Of a stretch of DNA of 16,227 nt, positions 1-6,009 are shown in pieces. Source of the stretch: an uncultured Chitinophaga sp. (GTDB lineage: Bacteria; Bacteroidota; Bacteroidia; Chitinophagales; Chitinophagaceae); contig NZ_CALNBI010000395.1 in assembly GCF_937874145.1 (NCBI RefSeq), positions 1-16,227 of the forward strand. Direction: 5' to 3'. Position numbers and translations under genes: made by a program. Numbering within the stretch: position 1 is the first letter of the stretch; each line of letters begins with the position of its first letter. The notes under the pieces were generated by a model. The model saw only the letters and a program-made list of their open reading frames with translations. It had not been told where the DNA came from and did not search any database.

Positions 1-1718
1 GCTTCAGCCGCTACGCCGAAAAACTCGGCCGCTCCGCCAATAGCTTCGACGAATTGTACGAAGCCCTCCATCAGCCGTTCACCTACATCGACGAAATCCT
101 CCTCCAGCTCCTGGAAGAACGGGTGAAAACCATTCAACCCTGCATGGTCGCCATTTCCGTTCCATTCCCGGGGAACCTGTATGCCTCGCTCCGCTGCGGA
201 CAATACATCAAAAAGCATTATCCGCAGGTGAAAATCGCCATGGGCGGAGGTTTCGCCAATACCGAACTGCGCTCCGTCAGCGATCCCCGCGTATTCGAAT
301 TCTACGATTACATCCTGCTCGACGATGGGGAAGCGCCCATCGAAAACCTATACCGCCACATCCTTGGCGAACTCCCCGAAAGCGAACTGAAACGCGCCTT
401 CCTGCTGAAAAACGGCAAAGTCGAATTCATCAACAACGCTTCCTGCAAGGACTATCGGCAAGGACAGGTGGGAACGCCCGACTACAGCGACTTCTATCTC
501 GACAAATACATCTCCGCCATAGAAGTCGTTAACCCCATGCACCGCATGTGGAGCGATGGCCGCTGGAACAAGCTCACCATGGCCCACGGCTGTTACTGGG
601 GCAAATGCACCTTCTGTGACATCTCCCTGGATTACATCCGCCTTTACGAGCCTATCGCCGCTTCGCTGCTGGTAGACAGGATGGAAGAAATTATCGCGCA
701 GACAGGAGAAACCGGTTTCCACTTCGTGGATGAAGCAGCGCCCCCGGCCCTGATGCGCTCACTGGCGCTGGAAATCATCAAAAGAAAGCTCACCGTCAGC
801 TGGTGGACCAACATCCGCTTCGAGAAAAGCTTCACCCGCGACCTTTGCCTGCTGCTGAAAGCCAGCGGCTGCATCGCAGTGTCCGGCGGGCTGGAAGTGG
901 CATCAGACAGGTTGCTGGAACTGATACAGAAAGGCATCACCGTGGCGCAGGTGGCGCAGGTCAACCGTAACTTCACCGAAGCGGGGATCATGGTACATGC
1001 GTACCTGATGTACGGCTTCCCCACGCAAACCGCGCAGGAAACGGTGGATTCGCTGGAAATGGTCCGCCAGATGTTCAAAACGGGCATCCTGCAATCCGCG
1101 TTCTGGCATTTGTTTACCATGACGGCGCACAGCCCCGTTGGCATTGCGCCGGAAAAATACAAAGTGAAACGGGTGACGGAAGCCGTCGGCGCATTCGCCA
1201 ACAACGACCTCGAACATATCGATGATACAGGAGCGGAACATGAAGAATTCGCTTTCGGGTTGAAGAAGTCGCTCTTCAATTTCATGCACGGAGTTTGCCT
1301 CGACGATCCATTGCAGAACTGGTTCGAGATGAAAATTCCCCGCACCAAAATCCCCCCGGATTATATCGAAAAAGCCCTGATGGAAGACGCGCTCGGCGCC
1401 CGCAAGCCCACGGCCAAAGTAGTATGGCTGGGCAAAAAGCCGCAGGTGCAAACGCTCACCAAATCCAAAAAAGGCAATACCTGGGAAGTGACTTCGCTGA
1501 CGTTCCAGACGAGGAAAGAACCGTTGAGCATCAGCGTTGGCAAGGAAGAAGGCATCTGGCTCGCCGGCATGCTGGAGAAATTGTCGGTACAGCAATCCCC
1601 GCTCACGCTGAAAGACGTGGAGGATAATTACACCGCCGCCGGACTGGAGGATTTCGAGCTGTTCTGGGACAACAAGCCCGTGAACACGCTCTACAAAGCA
1701 GGATTGTTACAGCTGTAG
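1..1718 (+). CDS. B12-binding-type radical SAM protein (5' end cut by window edge)
   Basis: The reading frame is open from base 3 with no stop, so the gene starts upstream of the window; the TTG at 54 is only an internal codon. The first visible part resembles the C-terminal half of a cobalamin-binding Rossmann domain (hydrophobic strand MVAISVPFPGN, then IAMGGGFAN, then a DDGEAPIENL segment). A radical SAM domain follows, with a cysteine cluster at codons 591-593, 606-608 and 615-617 (HGCYWGKCTFCD), which should bind a 4Fe-4S cluster and SAM. Further support comes from SGGLEVASDRLL and the strand-like AYLMYGFPTQT. The last ~150 residues are an uncharacterised C-terminal extension. The cysteine spacing is C-x4-C-x2-C, not the canonical C-x3-C-x2-C. 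Members of this family are methyltransferases or other radical enzymes; the substrate cannot be told from sequence. It converges on the helicase gene with two bases between stop codons. Confidence 0.85.
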   Translation, partial: FSRYAEKLGRSANSFDELYEALHQPFTYIDEILLQLLEERVKTIQPCMVAISVPFPGNLYASLRCGQYIKKHYPQVKIAMGGGFANTELRSVSDPRVFEFYDYILLDDGEAPIENLYRHILGELPESELKRAFLLKNGKVEFINNASCKDYRQGQVGTPDYSDFYLDKYISAIEVVNPMHRMWSDGRWNKLTMAHGCYWGKCTFCDISLDYIRLYEPIAASLLVDRMEEIIAQTGETGFHFVDEAAPPALMRSLALEIIKRKLTVSWWTNIRFEKSFTRDLCLLLKASGCIAVSGGLEVASDRLLELIQKGITVAQVAQVNRNFTEAGIMVHAYLMYGFPTQTAQETVDSLEMVRQMFKTGILQSAFWHLFTMTAHSPVGIAPEKYKVKRVTEAVGAFANNDLEHIDDTGAEHEEFAFGLKKSLFNFMHGVCLDDPLQNWFEMKIPRTKIPPDYIEKALMEDALGARKPTAKVVWLGKKPQVQTLTKSKKGNTWEVTSLTFQTRKEPLSISVGKEEGIWLAGMLEKLSVQQSPLTLKDVEDNYTAAGLEDFELFWDNKPVNTLYKAGLLQL

Positions 1719-1720
1719 GA

Positions 1721-3046
1721 TCAGCGCTTCTTCGGGCGCTTTTTGGGTTTCCCGTATTTCGCCATCATCTTATCCTTGTGGCTCACCACCACGTTCACCT
1801 TCTTGTTCTTCGCGAGTTTTTCATGGAACGCCGCGCCGCTTTCGGTTTTACGTTGTTTGAGCTGGATATTGGGGATGATGACTTCCGGGATCTCCGATTT
1901 GATGAGCACATCCGAGATCGCCACATCTTCAGGAATTTGCGCCACCGGCACTTCGAACTTCATCAACGATTCGGCATTCTCCAGCAACGGCATTTCCTTC
2001 TCCGTCACAAAGGTGAGCGCCACGCCCTCCGCATCTTTACGGCCCGTACGGCCAATGCGGTGGATATAGTTTTCAGGGGATTCCGGCATGTCGAAGTTGA
2101 TGACATGCGATACCTCAGCGATATCAAGTCCGCGCGCCATAATATCGGTAGCGATCAGCACCCGGAAATTGCCTTCCCGGAACTGGCGCACGCTGTTGAA
2201 ACGGAAGTTTTGGTCCTTATTGGAGTGGATCACCCCAACGGTGCCCGGCATATGTTCCGTCATTTTCTCATACAGTTCATCGGCCAGCGCTTTGGTGGAA
2301 GCGAACACCAGCACTTTGCTCATTTCTTCCCGCTTCGTCAGCAAATATTCGAGCAGGTTGACTTTCGTATTGAAGTTGGGAACGTGATATACGGTTTGCC
2401 GGATATTGGCCAGCGGCGTGCCTGCCGGCGCTGCTTCTATCACGGTGGGGTTGTGGAAGAAATCCTGGATGATGGCTTCTACCTCGGGCGTCATGGTGGC
2501 GGAGAACATCAGGTTCTGGCGGCGGACGGGCAGCATATCGAGCACGCGGGTCAGCTGCGCGCGGAAGCCCAGGTTCAGCATTTCGTCCACCTCATCGATC
2601 ACCAGCCTTTTGATGCTTTTCATCTTGAGGGCGCCGCTCAGGATAAGGTCCACCAGCCGGCCCGGCGTGGCTACCACCACATCAAGCTTCCCGTCGGACA
2701 CGGCCATCTGGCCCTTCATATTCACGCCGCCGTAAAAGCCCTGGGTTTCGACAGACATATAAGCGGTCAGCTGTTTTACAGCCGTGGTCACCTGCTCCAC
2801 CAGCTCGCGGGTGGGCACGAGGATGAGGATCTGGGGGTAACGCTCTTTGGTGAACGACCACAGGCGCAGGCAGGGCAGCAGGTACGCGAACGTCTTACCC
2901 GTACCGGTTTGCGCGATGCCGCACACGTCCTGTCCGGACATCACCACCGAAAACGCTTTCTCCTGGATGGTGGTAGGCGTGGTAACGCCCAGGTCCTGGA
3001 GGGCGTTCAGCAAAGGCTTGTTCAGATTTAATTCCTCGAATGTCAT
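1721..3046 (-). CDS. DEAD-box family ATP-dependent RNA helicase (DEVD variant)
   Basis: A 441-residue superfamily 2 RNA helicase with the motifs in order: Q-motif glutamine (about Q28), motif I AQTGTGKT (45-52), Ia PTREL (78-82), ATPGRL, motif II DEVD (151-154), motif III SAT (182-184), motif V ATDIMARGLDI and motif VI HRIGRTGR. These bind ATP and RNA; family members unwind short RNA duplexes in cytoplasmic ribosome assembly or mRNA decay. Motif II is DEVD where most family members have DEAD; the Asp-Glu pair needed for ATP hydrolysis is kept. The C-terminus is short and very basic (KPKKRPKKR), probably for RNA contact. I chose the ATG at 3046. An in-frame TTG at 3055 lies inside a perfect TAATTTTG promoter element and is unlikely to be in the mRNA. 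The gene has its own promoter and sits downstream of the YceI gene's terminator, so it is probably a single transcription unit. Confidence 0.93.
   Translation of the reverse strand: MTFEELNLNKPLLNALQDLGVTTPTTIQEKAFSVVMSGQDVCGIAQTGTGKTFAYLLPCLRLWSFTKERYPQILILVPTRELVEQVTTAVKQLTAYMSVETQGFYGGVNMKGQMAVSDGKLDVVVATPGRLVDLILSGALKMKSIKRLVIDEVDEMLNLGFRAQLTRVLDMLPVRRQNLMFSATMTPEVEAIIQDFFHNPTVIEAAPAGTPLANIRQTVYHVPNFNTKVNLLEYLLTKREEMSKVLVFASTKALADELYEKMTEHMPGTVGVIHSNKDQNFRFNSVRQFREGNFRVLIATDIMARGLDIAEVSHVINFDMPESPENYIHRIGRTGRKDAEGVALTFVTEKEMPLLENAESLMKFEVPVAQIPEDVAISDVLIKSEIPEVIIPNIQLKQRKTESGAAFHEKLAKNKKVNVVVSHKDKMMAKYGKPKKRPKKR
1723..1744 (+). terminator. possible intrinsic terminator inside the opposing gene
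   Basis: AGCGC (1723-1727) can pair with GCGCT (1736-1740) around an 8-base loop, followed by TTTT and, after GGG, TTT. It lies five bases past the radical SAM stop and within the last codons of the convergent helicase gene, where it encodes part of the helicase's basic tail. The stem is only five base pairs, so this is tentative. Confidence 0.35.
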
Positions 3047-3052
3047 AGCCGG

Positions 3053-3060
3053 CAAAATTA
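3053..3060 (-). promoter_or_regulatory. -7 promoter element for the helicase gene
   Basis: On the minus strand the sequence is TAATTTTG, a full match to the Bacteroidota -7 consensus TAnnTTTG, ending six bases before the ATG at 3046. No clean TTTG lies 17-23 bases upstream; that position is occupied by the T-tract of the preceding terminator. The predicted mRNA has almost no leader. Confidence 0.55.
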
Positions 3061-3077
3061 CGCCGAATCCGGCTGAA

Positions 3078-3109
3078 AATAAAAAAGAGCGCCATTTAGA
3101 CGCCCTTTT
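3078..3109 (-). terminator. intrinsic terminator of the YceI gene
   Basis: Read on the minus strand, GGGCGTC (3105-3099) pairs with GGCGCTC (3093-3087), with two G-U wobbles, around the loop TAAAT. The stem is flanked by AAAA before and a T-rich run (TTTTTTATTTT) after. The wobbles pair only in the minus-strand transcript, which fixes the direction. It lies about 25 bases past the YceI stop codon. Confidence 0.8.
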
Positions 3110-3130
3110 GCTGTTTCCCGGAAGGGAAAA

Positions 3131-3757
3131 CTATTTATTCGCCACCAGTTCCACGTCGAGGGTGAAGTCATCATAGATGGCTTTGTCGCCCAGGTTTTCG
3201 AAGAAGCTGTTGGAGCGGTACTTGATATCGAATTTGGTACGGTCGATCTTAACGGTGGCTTTGGCGTTCAGCTGGTTGCCGTTCACCACCACATCGGCGG
3301 GGAAGGTGATGGACTGGCTGATGCCTTTGATGGTCAGGTTGCCGTTGATATCGTAGGTGTTGCCGGATTTCTTTTTCGCGGAAGTGATGGCGAAGGTGGC
3401 TTCCGGGTGCTTTTCCACGGAGAAGAAGTCGTCGCTTTTCAGGTGGCCGAGCAGGCGGGCGTTGCCTTTCTCGTCTTTGATATCTTCTACGGTCATGGTG
3501 CGGGTATCCACGTTGAAGGAACCGCCGGTGAGCGTGCTGCCGTCGACCTGCAGGGTGCCGCCGGAGATATTGATGAAACCATTATGGGAACCGGTCACTT
3601 TTTTAGCGAGCCAGGCGATCTTGCTTTTGGAACCGTCTACTTTAAATGCCACGGGAGCGGCAACAGCAGCGGATGCCGGGGCGGTGGAAACGGGAGCGTT
3701 GAACGACATCAGGACGGCGGCGCCGCTGATAAAGAGGATGGTGGCAATTTTACGCAT
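3131..3757 (-). CDS. secreted YceI-family protein
   Basis: A 208-residue protein with an N-terminal signal peptide (basic MRK, then a hydrophobic stretch to about residue 20, then Ala/Pro-rich sequence with likely cleavage near residue 30). The rest is a YceI fold, a lipocalin-like beta barrel. Typical features are VDGSKSKIAW at the start, the DIKDEKGNARLLGHLKSDDF region, FFSVEKHPEATF, the GNLTIKGISQSITFP strand pair and a final YDDFTLDVELVA strand. YceI proteins bind polyisoprenoid lipids in the periplasm; the physiological role in Bacteroidota is not established. The reading frame stays open far upstream of 3757, but the ATG at 3757 gives the signal peptide and normal family length. It is followed by a clear terminator and preceded by a long intergenic region, so it is probably monocistronic. 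Confidence 0.92.
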   Translation of the reverse strand: MRKIATILFISGAAVLMSFNAPVSTAPASAAVAAPVAFKVDGSKSKIAWLAKKVTGSHNGFINISGGTLQVDGSTLTGGSFNVDTRTMTVEDIKDEKGNARLLGHLKSDDFFSVEKHPEATFAITSAKKKSGNTYDINGNLTIKGISQSITFPADVVVNGNQLNAKATVKIDRTKFDIKYRSNSFFENLGDKAIYDDFTLDVELVANK

Positions 3758-3783
3758 GTTATGGGTAGGTTTGATTTGTTGAT

Positions 3784-3791
3784 CCAATATA
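3784..3791 (-). promoter_or_regulatory. weak -7-like element upstream of the YceI gene
   Basis: The minus-strand sequence TATATTGG differs from TAnnTTTG at one of the six fixed positions and lies 26 bases before the ATG at 3757. No clear -33 TTTG was found at the right distance, so this is only the best candidate in the gap. Confidence 0.25.
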
Positions 3792-3814
3792 CTGAAGGAT
3801 AGATAACTTTCACA

Positions 3815-3844
3815 TTTGTTTTGCAAACATTTCACATAAGTTTT
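3815..3844 (+). promoter_or_regulatory. candidate promoter for a plus-strand small RNA
   Basis: TTTG at 3815-3818, an 18-base gap, then TAAGTTTT at 3837-3844, which matches TAnnTTTG except for the last base. It reads away from the YceI gene into the gap, where no plus-strand gene exists before the terminator at 4019-4051. Confidence 0.4.
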
Positions 3845-3849
3845 ACATT

Positions 3850-4051
3850 CTGACGGGTACTTTAGCACCGTGATCGTTCCGAAGGTCTCCCTCCGCCATT
3901 CTAAGTCCTGACGGCAGTCCGGTCTTTCATCTACCCAAAAAAGTCCCTGAACGAACGGTCCTGTAAAACCCATGCAACGCCTGACCCGGTGCAAAAGATA
4001 TTCGACGCGCGGCGTATGAGCCGGCTTTCTCCCCTGGAAGCCGGCTTTTTT
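3850..4051 (+). ncRNA. candidate intergenic small RNA, about 200 nt
   Basis: This plus-strand stretch has a promoter-like element just upstream and a strong intrinsic terminator at its end, but no coding sequence longer than about 15 codons. Two long-range helices can form. CTTTAGCACCG (3860-3870) pairs with CGGTGCAAAAG (3987-3997), ten pairs and one A-A mismatch. Inside it GATCGTTC (3872-3879) pairs with GAACGGTC (3953-3960), eight pairs including one U-G. That wobble would be a C-A mismatch in the opposite strand, which favours plus-strand transcription. The 5' ends of the two helices are one base apart, while 26 bases are unpaired on the 3' side. I do not recognise it as tmRNA, RNase P RNA or SRP RNA; a divergent 6S-like RNA is possible but the asymmetric bulge fits poorly. 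The 5' end is an estimate from the promoter position. Confidence 0.45.
4019..4051 (+). terminator. strong plus-strand intrinsic terminator
   Basis: AGCCGGCTT (4019-4027) pairs perfectly with AAGCCGGCT (4038-4046), extendable by a U-G and a C-G pair to an 11-pair stem with a TCCCCT loop, followed directly by six T (4046-4051). On the minus strand no T-run follows the hairpin, so it is not a good terminator for the minus-strand gene whose stop codon (4050-4052) touches it. It therefore implies a plus-strand transcript arising in 3758-4018. Confidence 0.75.
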
Positions 4052-4868
4052 ATAACTGGTTGATATCGCCGATGTGAATTTTCCTTCTTTCTTTGATGAT
4101 GATGTGGGTGGTATGGGTAAAGACCTTATCCCCGTTGCCGTATTCCAGGAACATCTCCAGGGGCATGACCACCGGCGGATACGACCCTGCGCGGCGCATG
4201 GTTTCGATCTGCAGCTTGAAGTGCTCGGGCATGAGGGAGTAACCGGGGAAAACGGAATGCGGGTCCATGGGGATCCACACATAGGCGGTCACTTTGCTGT
4301 GGGAAGTGTTTTTCACCCGCGGGTCGTGGCGCAGGTTCTGGGCCACATATTCCTCGCAGGCCACGCCGGCGATCACTTTCTTGGACCCTGTTTTCCGGAG
4401 CTCGCTCAGGTAGCCGATTTCACCGGGATATACGGGCTCCATCCCTTTCAGTTCCAGCTTTGATTTGTCGCCGCTGGCGATCCCCGCCACACCGGCGAGC
4501 TGCAGCTGCGATTCCTTCTCAAAATCCCCGAAAAAGTAATATTTGGTGCCCGTACTGCGGCTTTTCAGTTGGATGTTGAACGCGGGCTGGGTGGAGCTGT
4601 AATAAATCACGATCTCCTCCCCGCCGTCGATCACGCGCTGGTTGCCCTGGAAGGCTTCGCTTTCCTGGTACACGGCCCAGTCGTATTCGTAGGAGGAGTC
4701 GATGGCAACGGCTTCGTCGCCGCCGATGATCAGTTTGGGATCGGGCATTTCCGGCGCGGGAGCTTCCTCCGCCGGCTTGATCTTTTCCTTGATTTTCTTC
4801 AGCAGCTGCGCCTGCGATGCGGGCACGAGCCACAACAGCAGGGCTGCCGTGAGTATAGGTATCTTCAT
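4050..4868 (-). CDS. secreted protein of unknown function (DUF4412-like)
   Basis: A 272-residue protein with a clear signal peptide (MKIPILTAALLLWLVPASQA, cleavage expected after residue 20 before QLL). A Lys/Glu/Pro-rich linker follows, then a mostly beta domain. The segment SKKVIAGVACEEYVAQN and the following VTAYVWIP strand resemble DUF4412-type periplasmic proteins of Bacteroidota; this match is from memory and moderate at best. No catalytic motif is visible, and no function is assigned. The gene has its own promoter-like element 22 bases upstream, overlapped by a palindrome, and lies 54 bases after the LuxE-like gene in the same direction. Its stop codon abuts the T-tract of a terminator that faces the other way. 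Confidence 0.75.
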   Translation of the reverse strand: MKIPILTAALLLWLVPASQAQLLKKIKEKIKPAEEAPAPEMPDPKLIIGGDEAVAIDSSYEYDWAVYQESEAFQGNQRVIDGGEEIVIYYSSTQPAFNIQLKSRSTGTKYYFFGDFEKESQLQLAGVAGIASGDKSKLELKGMEPVYPGEIGYLSELRKTGSKKVIAGVACEEYVAQNLRHDPRVKNTSHSKVTAYVWIPMDPHSVFPGYSLMPEHFKLQIETMRRAGSYPPVVMPLEMFLEYGNGDKVFTHTTHIIIKERRKIHIGDINQL

Positions 4869-4871
4869 AGG

Positions 4872-4893
4872 TTCAGGCGATATGCCGCCTGAA
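4872..4893. promoter_or_regulatory. 22-base palindrome over the -7 element, possible operator
   Basis: TTCAGGCG (4872-4879) and CGCCTGAA (4886-4893) form a perfect 8-base inverted repeat with a 6-base centre. It overlaps the end of the -7 element and the predicted start site of the minus-strand gene at 4868, the usual place for a repressor site. No T-run follows on either strand, so it is not a terminator. Confidence 0.4.
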
Positions 4894-4920
4894 AAATAGT
4901 CATATTATTTTAAATCTCAA
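4891..4920 (-). promoter_or_regulatory. promoter for the secreted-protein gene
   Basis: On the minus strand, TTG (4920-4918), a 19-base gap, then TATTTTTC (4898-4891), which matches TAnnTTTG except for the last base. The spacing fits the Bacteroidota consensus. It ends 22 bases before the ATG at 4868. Confidence 0.5.
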
Positions 4921-4922
4921 TA

Positions 4923-5900
4923 CTAGCTGACCATAAGGCTGCATCCGCGGAGGGCGGAGCGGTCGAGGCGGCCGAGCACTTCGAAGCTGCCGTTTGCATG
5001 GATTTTACCGATATCGTCGGTGGCGATGAAGGAGCAGGAGTGGATATTGGCGAGGTCTGCTACGTTGATAACGCCGGCGGCGGAAGTGGCGCTGAGTTGG
5101 AAGGGATCGTTTTCGTCGCGGACGAGCACCTTCATCCAGGGCGGGCAGTTGAAGACGCCGCGGCCTTTGGAATAGGCCTGGGAAAGGAGCTCGGTCATGC
5201 CATATTCCGCGTGGATGGCATCTGTGCCGAGGCGTTCGCAAAGGAAGGCGTGGAGCTCTTCGCGGGTCCATTCTTCGCGGCGGCCTTTCATGCCGCCGGT
5301 TTCCATGACGATGGTGTGGCGGAGGTCCATGCGGTGGTTTTCCGCGAAATCGAGGAGGCCGAAGGTGACGCCGATGAGGAGCGTGGGCTGGCGGCGGGCT
5401 TCGAGGGCAAGCAGGGTATCGGCCAGCTTTTCGTGCTCGTAGAGGTAGAAGCCGCTTTCGGGGCGGCCGCTGCGGCGGATCATGTCTTCCACCATATAAA
5501 CGAGGGAGGAATTTTTCCGTTCGAGGTAGGAAGGCAGGAGCCCCAGGACCACGAAATCTTCCACCGGCCCGTAAAACCGGCGGAAAGCGTCGAGGAAACT
5601 GCGTGTATAGAGGGCCGTGTCTTTCACCAGGTGGCGGGAATTGACCGTTTGCGTGGTGCCGCTGCTTTCGAAAACCACCTCCGGTTCGAATGCGCCGGTC
5701 GTAATGCGGTGGGTTTTGAAAAACGAGATGGGGAGGAACGGGATCTGTTCCAGGGAATGCACGGCGGAGGGGTTTACCTTCAGCGCATCCACATAAGCCC
5801 TGTACAGGGCGTTCCCTTCGTATTGGTAGCGGAAAACTTCCGTCACCAGGGCCATCGGGTCCCCTTCCCTGAAAATCCTTTCTGCTAATGCGTCGGTCAT
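4923..5900 (-). CDS. LuxE/PaaK-type acyl-protein synthetase-like protein
   Basis: A 325-residue member of the adenylate-forming superfamily, closest in appearance to LuxE. The phosphate-binding motif ESSGTTQ lies at residues 78-84 (S79-T83), followed by TIVMETGGMKGRREE and HAEYGMTELLSQAY, which contains the Y-G-M-T-E adenylation motif. LATDDIG/LGRLDRSA-type motifs near the C-terminus complete the adenylation site. The final residues RGCSLMVS place a cysteine (C320) near the C-terminus, where LuxE proteins carry their acyl-accepting cysteine. LuxE activates a fatty acid as acyl-AMP and transfers it to that cysteine. No luciferase, LuxC reductase or LuxD is near, so the role here is not bioluminescence; substrate and partner are unknown. 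It is transcribed from its own promoter, divergent from the lipoprotein gene at 6010. Confidence 0.85.
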   Translation of the reverse strand: MTDALAERIFREGDPMALVTEVFRYQYEGNALYRAYVDALKVNPSAVHSLEQIPFLPISFFKTHRITTGAFEPEVVFESSGTTQTVNSRHLVKDTALYTRSFLDAFRRFYGPVEDFVVLGLLPSYLERKNSSLVYMVEDMIRRSGRPESGFYLYEHEKLADTLLALEARRQPTLLIGVTFGLLDFAENHRMDLRHTIVMETGGMKGRREEWTREELHAFLCERLGTDAIHAEYGMTELLSQAYSKGRGVFNCPPWMKVLVRDENDPFQLSATSAAGVINVADLANIHSCSFIATDDIGKIHANGSFEVLGRLDRSALRGCSLMVS

Positions 5901-5907
5901 GAGACGG

Positions 5908-5942
5908 CAAATTTACGAATCCCGGCGCCAATATGTAACAAA
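5908..5942 (-). promoter_or_regulatory. promoter for the LuxE-like gene
   Basis: Minus-strand TTTG (5942-5939), a 23-base gap, then a perfect TAAATTTG (5915-5908). The -7 element ends seven bases before the ATG at 5900, predicting a nearly leaderless mRNA. It lies back to back with the plus-strand promoter at 5975-6005. Confidence 0.6.
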
Positions 5943-5974
5943 CCCGGCACAGGCAGCGTTAAATAACCGGGCAC

Positions 5975-6005
5975 TTTGCCTTTTGCCTAATTTAATGTAC
6001 GTTTG
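5975..6005 (+). promoter_or_regulatory. promoter for the small lipoprotein gene
   Basis: TTTG (5975-5978), a 19-base gap, then a perfect TACGTTTG (5998-6005). This is the best full match to the Bacteroidota consensus in the window. The ATG at 6010 is only four bases further on, so the transcription start should fall at or next to the start codon. Confidence 0.65.
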
Positions 6006-6009
6006 TCAT

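Noticed and set aside
1778..3031. Plus-strand open frame of 417 codons opposite the helicase gene
   Set aside because: It lies wholly antisense to a helicase with all motifs intact; its translation is His/Arg-rich and low in complexity, a typical by-product of GC-rich codon use.
3821..3833. Short TTTG-N5-CAAA dyad near the YceI promoter as an operator
   Set aside because: The arms are only four bases and the outer bases do not match well; in AT-rich sequence this is expected by chance.
3963..4020. Tiny plus-strand reading frames (13-15 codons) within 3870-4020 as a small protein gene
   Set aside because: They are very short, lack a ribosome-binding site and do not resemble a signal or membrane peptide; a non-coding RNA explains the terminator better.
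4019..4051. Terminator for the minus-strand gene ending at 4050
   Set aside because: On the minus strand the hairpin is preceded by A residues and followed by CATACG with no T-run, so it does not fit an intrinsic terminator in that direction.
3758..4282. In-frame upstream extension of the YceI gene by 175 codons
   Set aside because: The ATG at 3757 gives a signal peptide and the usual YceI length; the extension would bury the signal peptide and overlap the neighbouring gene in another frame.
4923..5900. Part of a bioluminescence (lux) operon
   Set aside because: Only a LuxE-like gene is present; no luciferase or fatty-acid reductase genes flank it on either side.
5899..6009. In-frame upstream start (5899) for the small lipoprotein
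   Set aside because: It would place the lipoprotein signal peptide 37 residues inside the protein and run the coding sequence through both divergent promoters.
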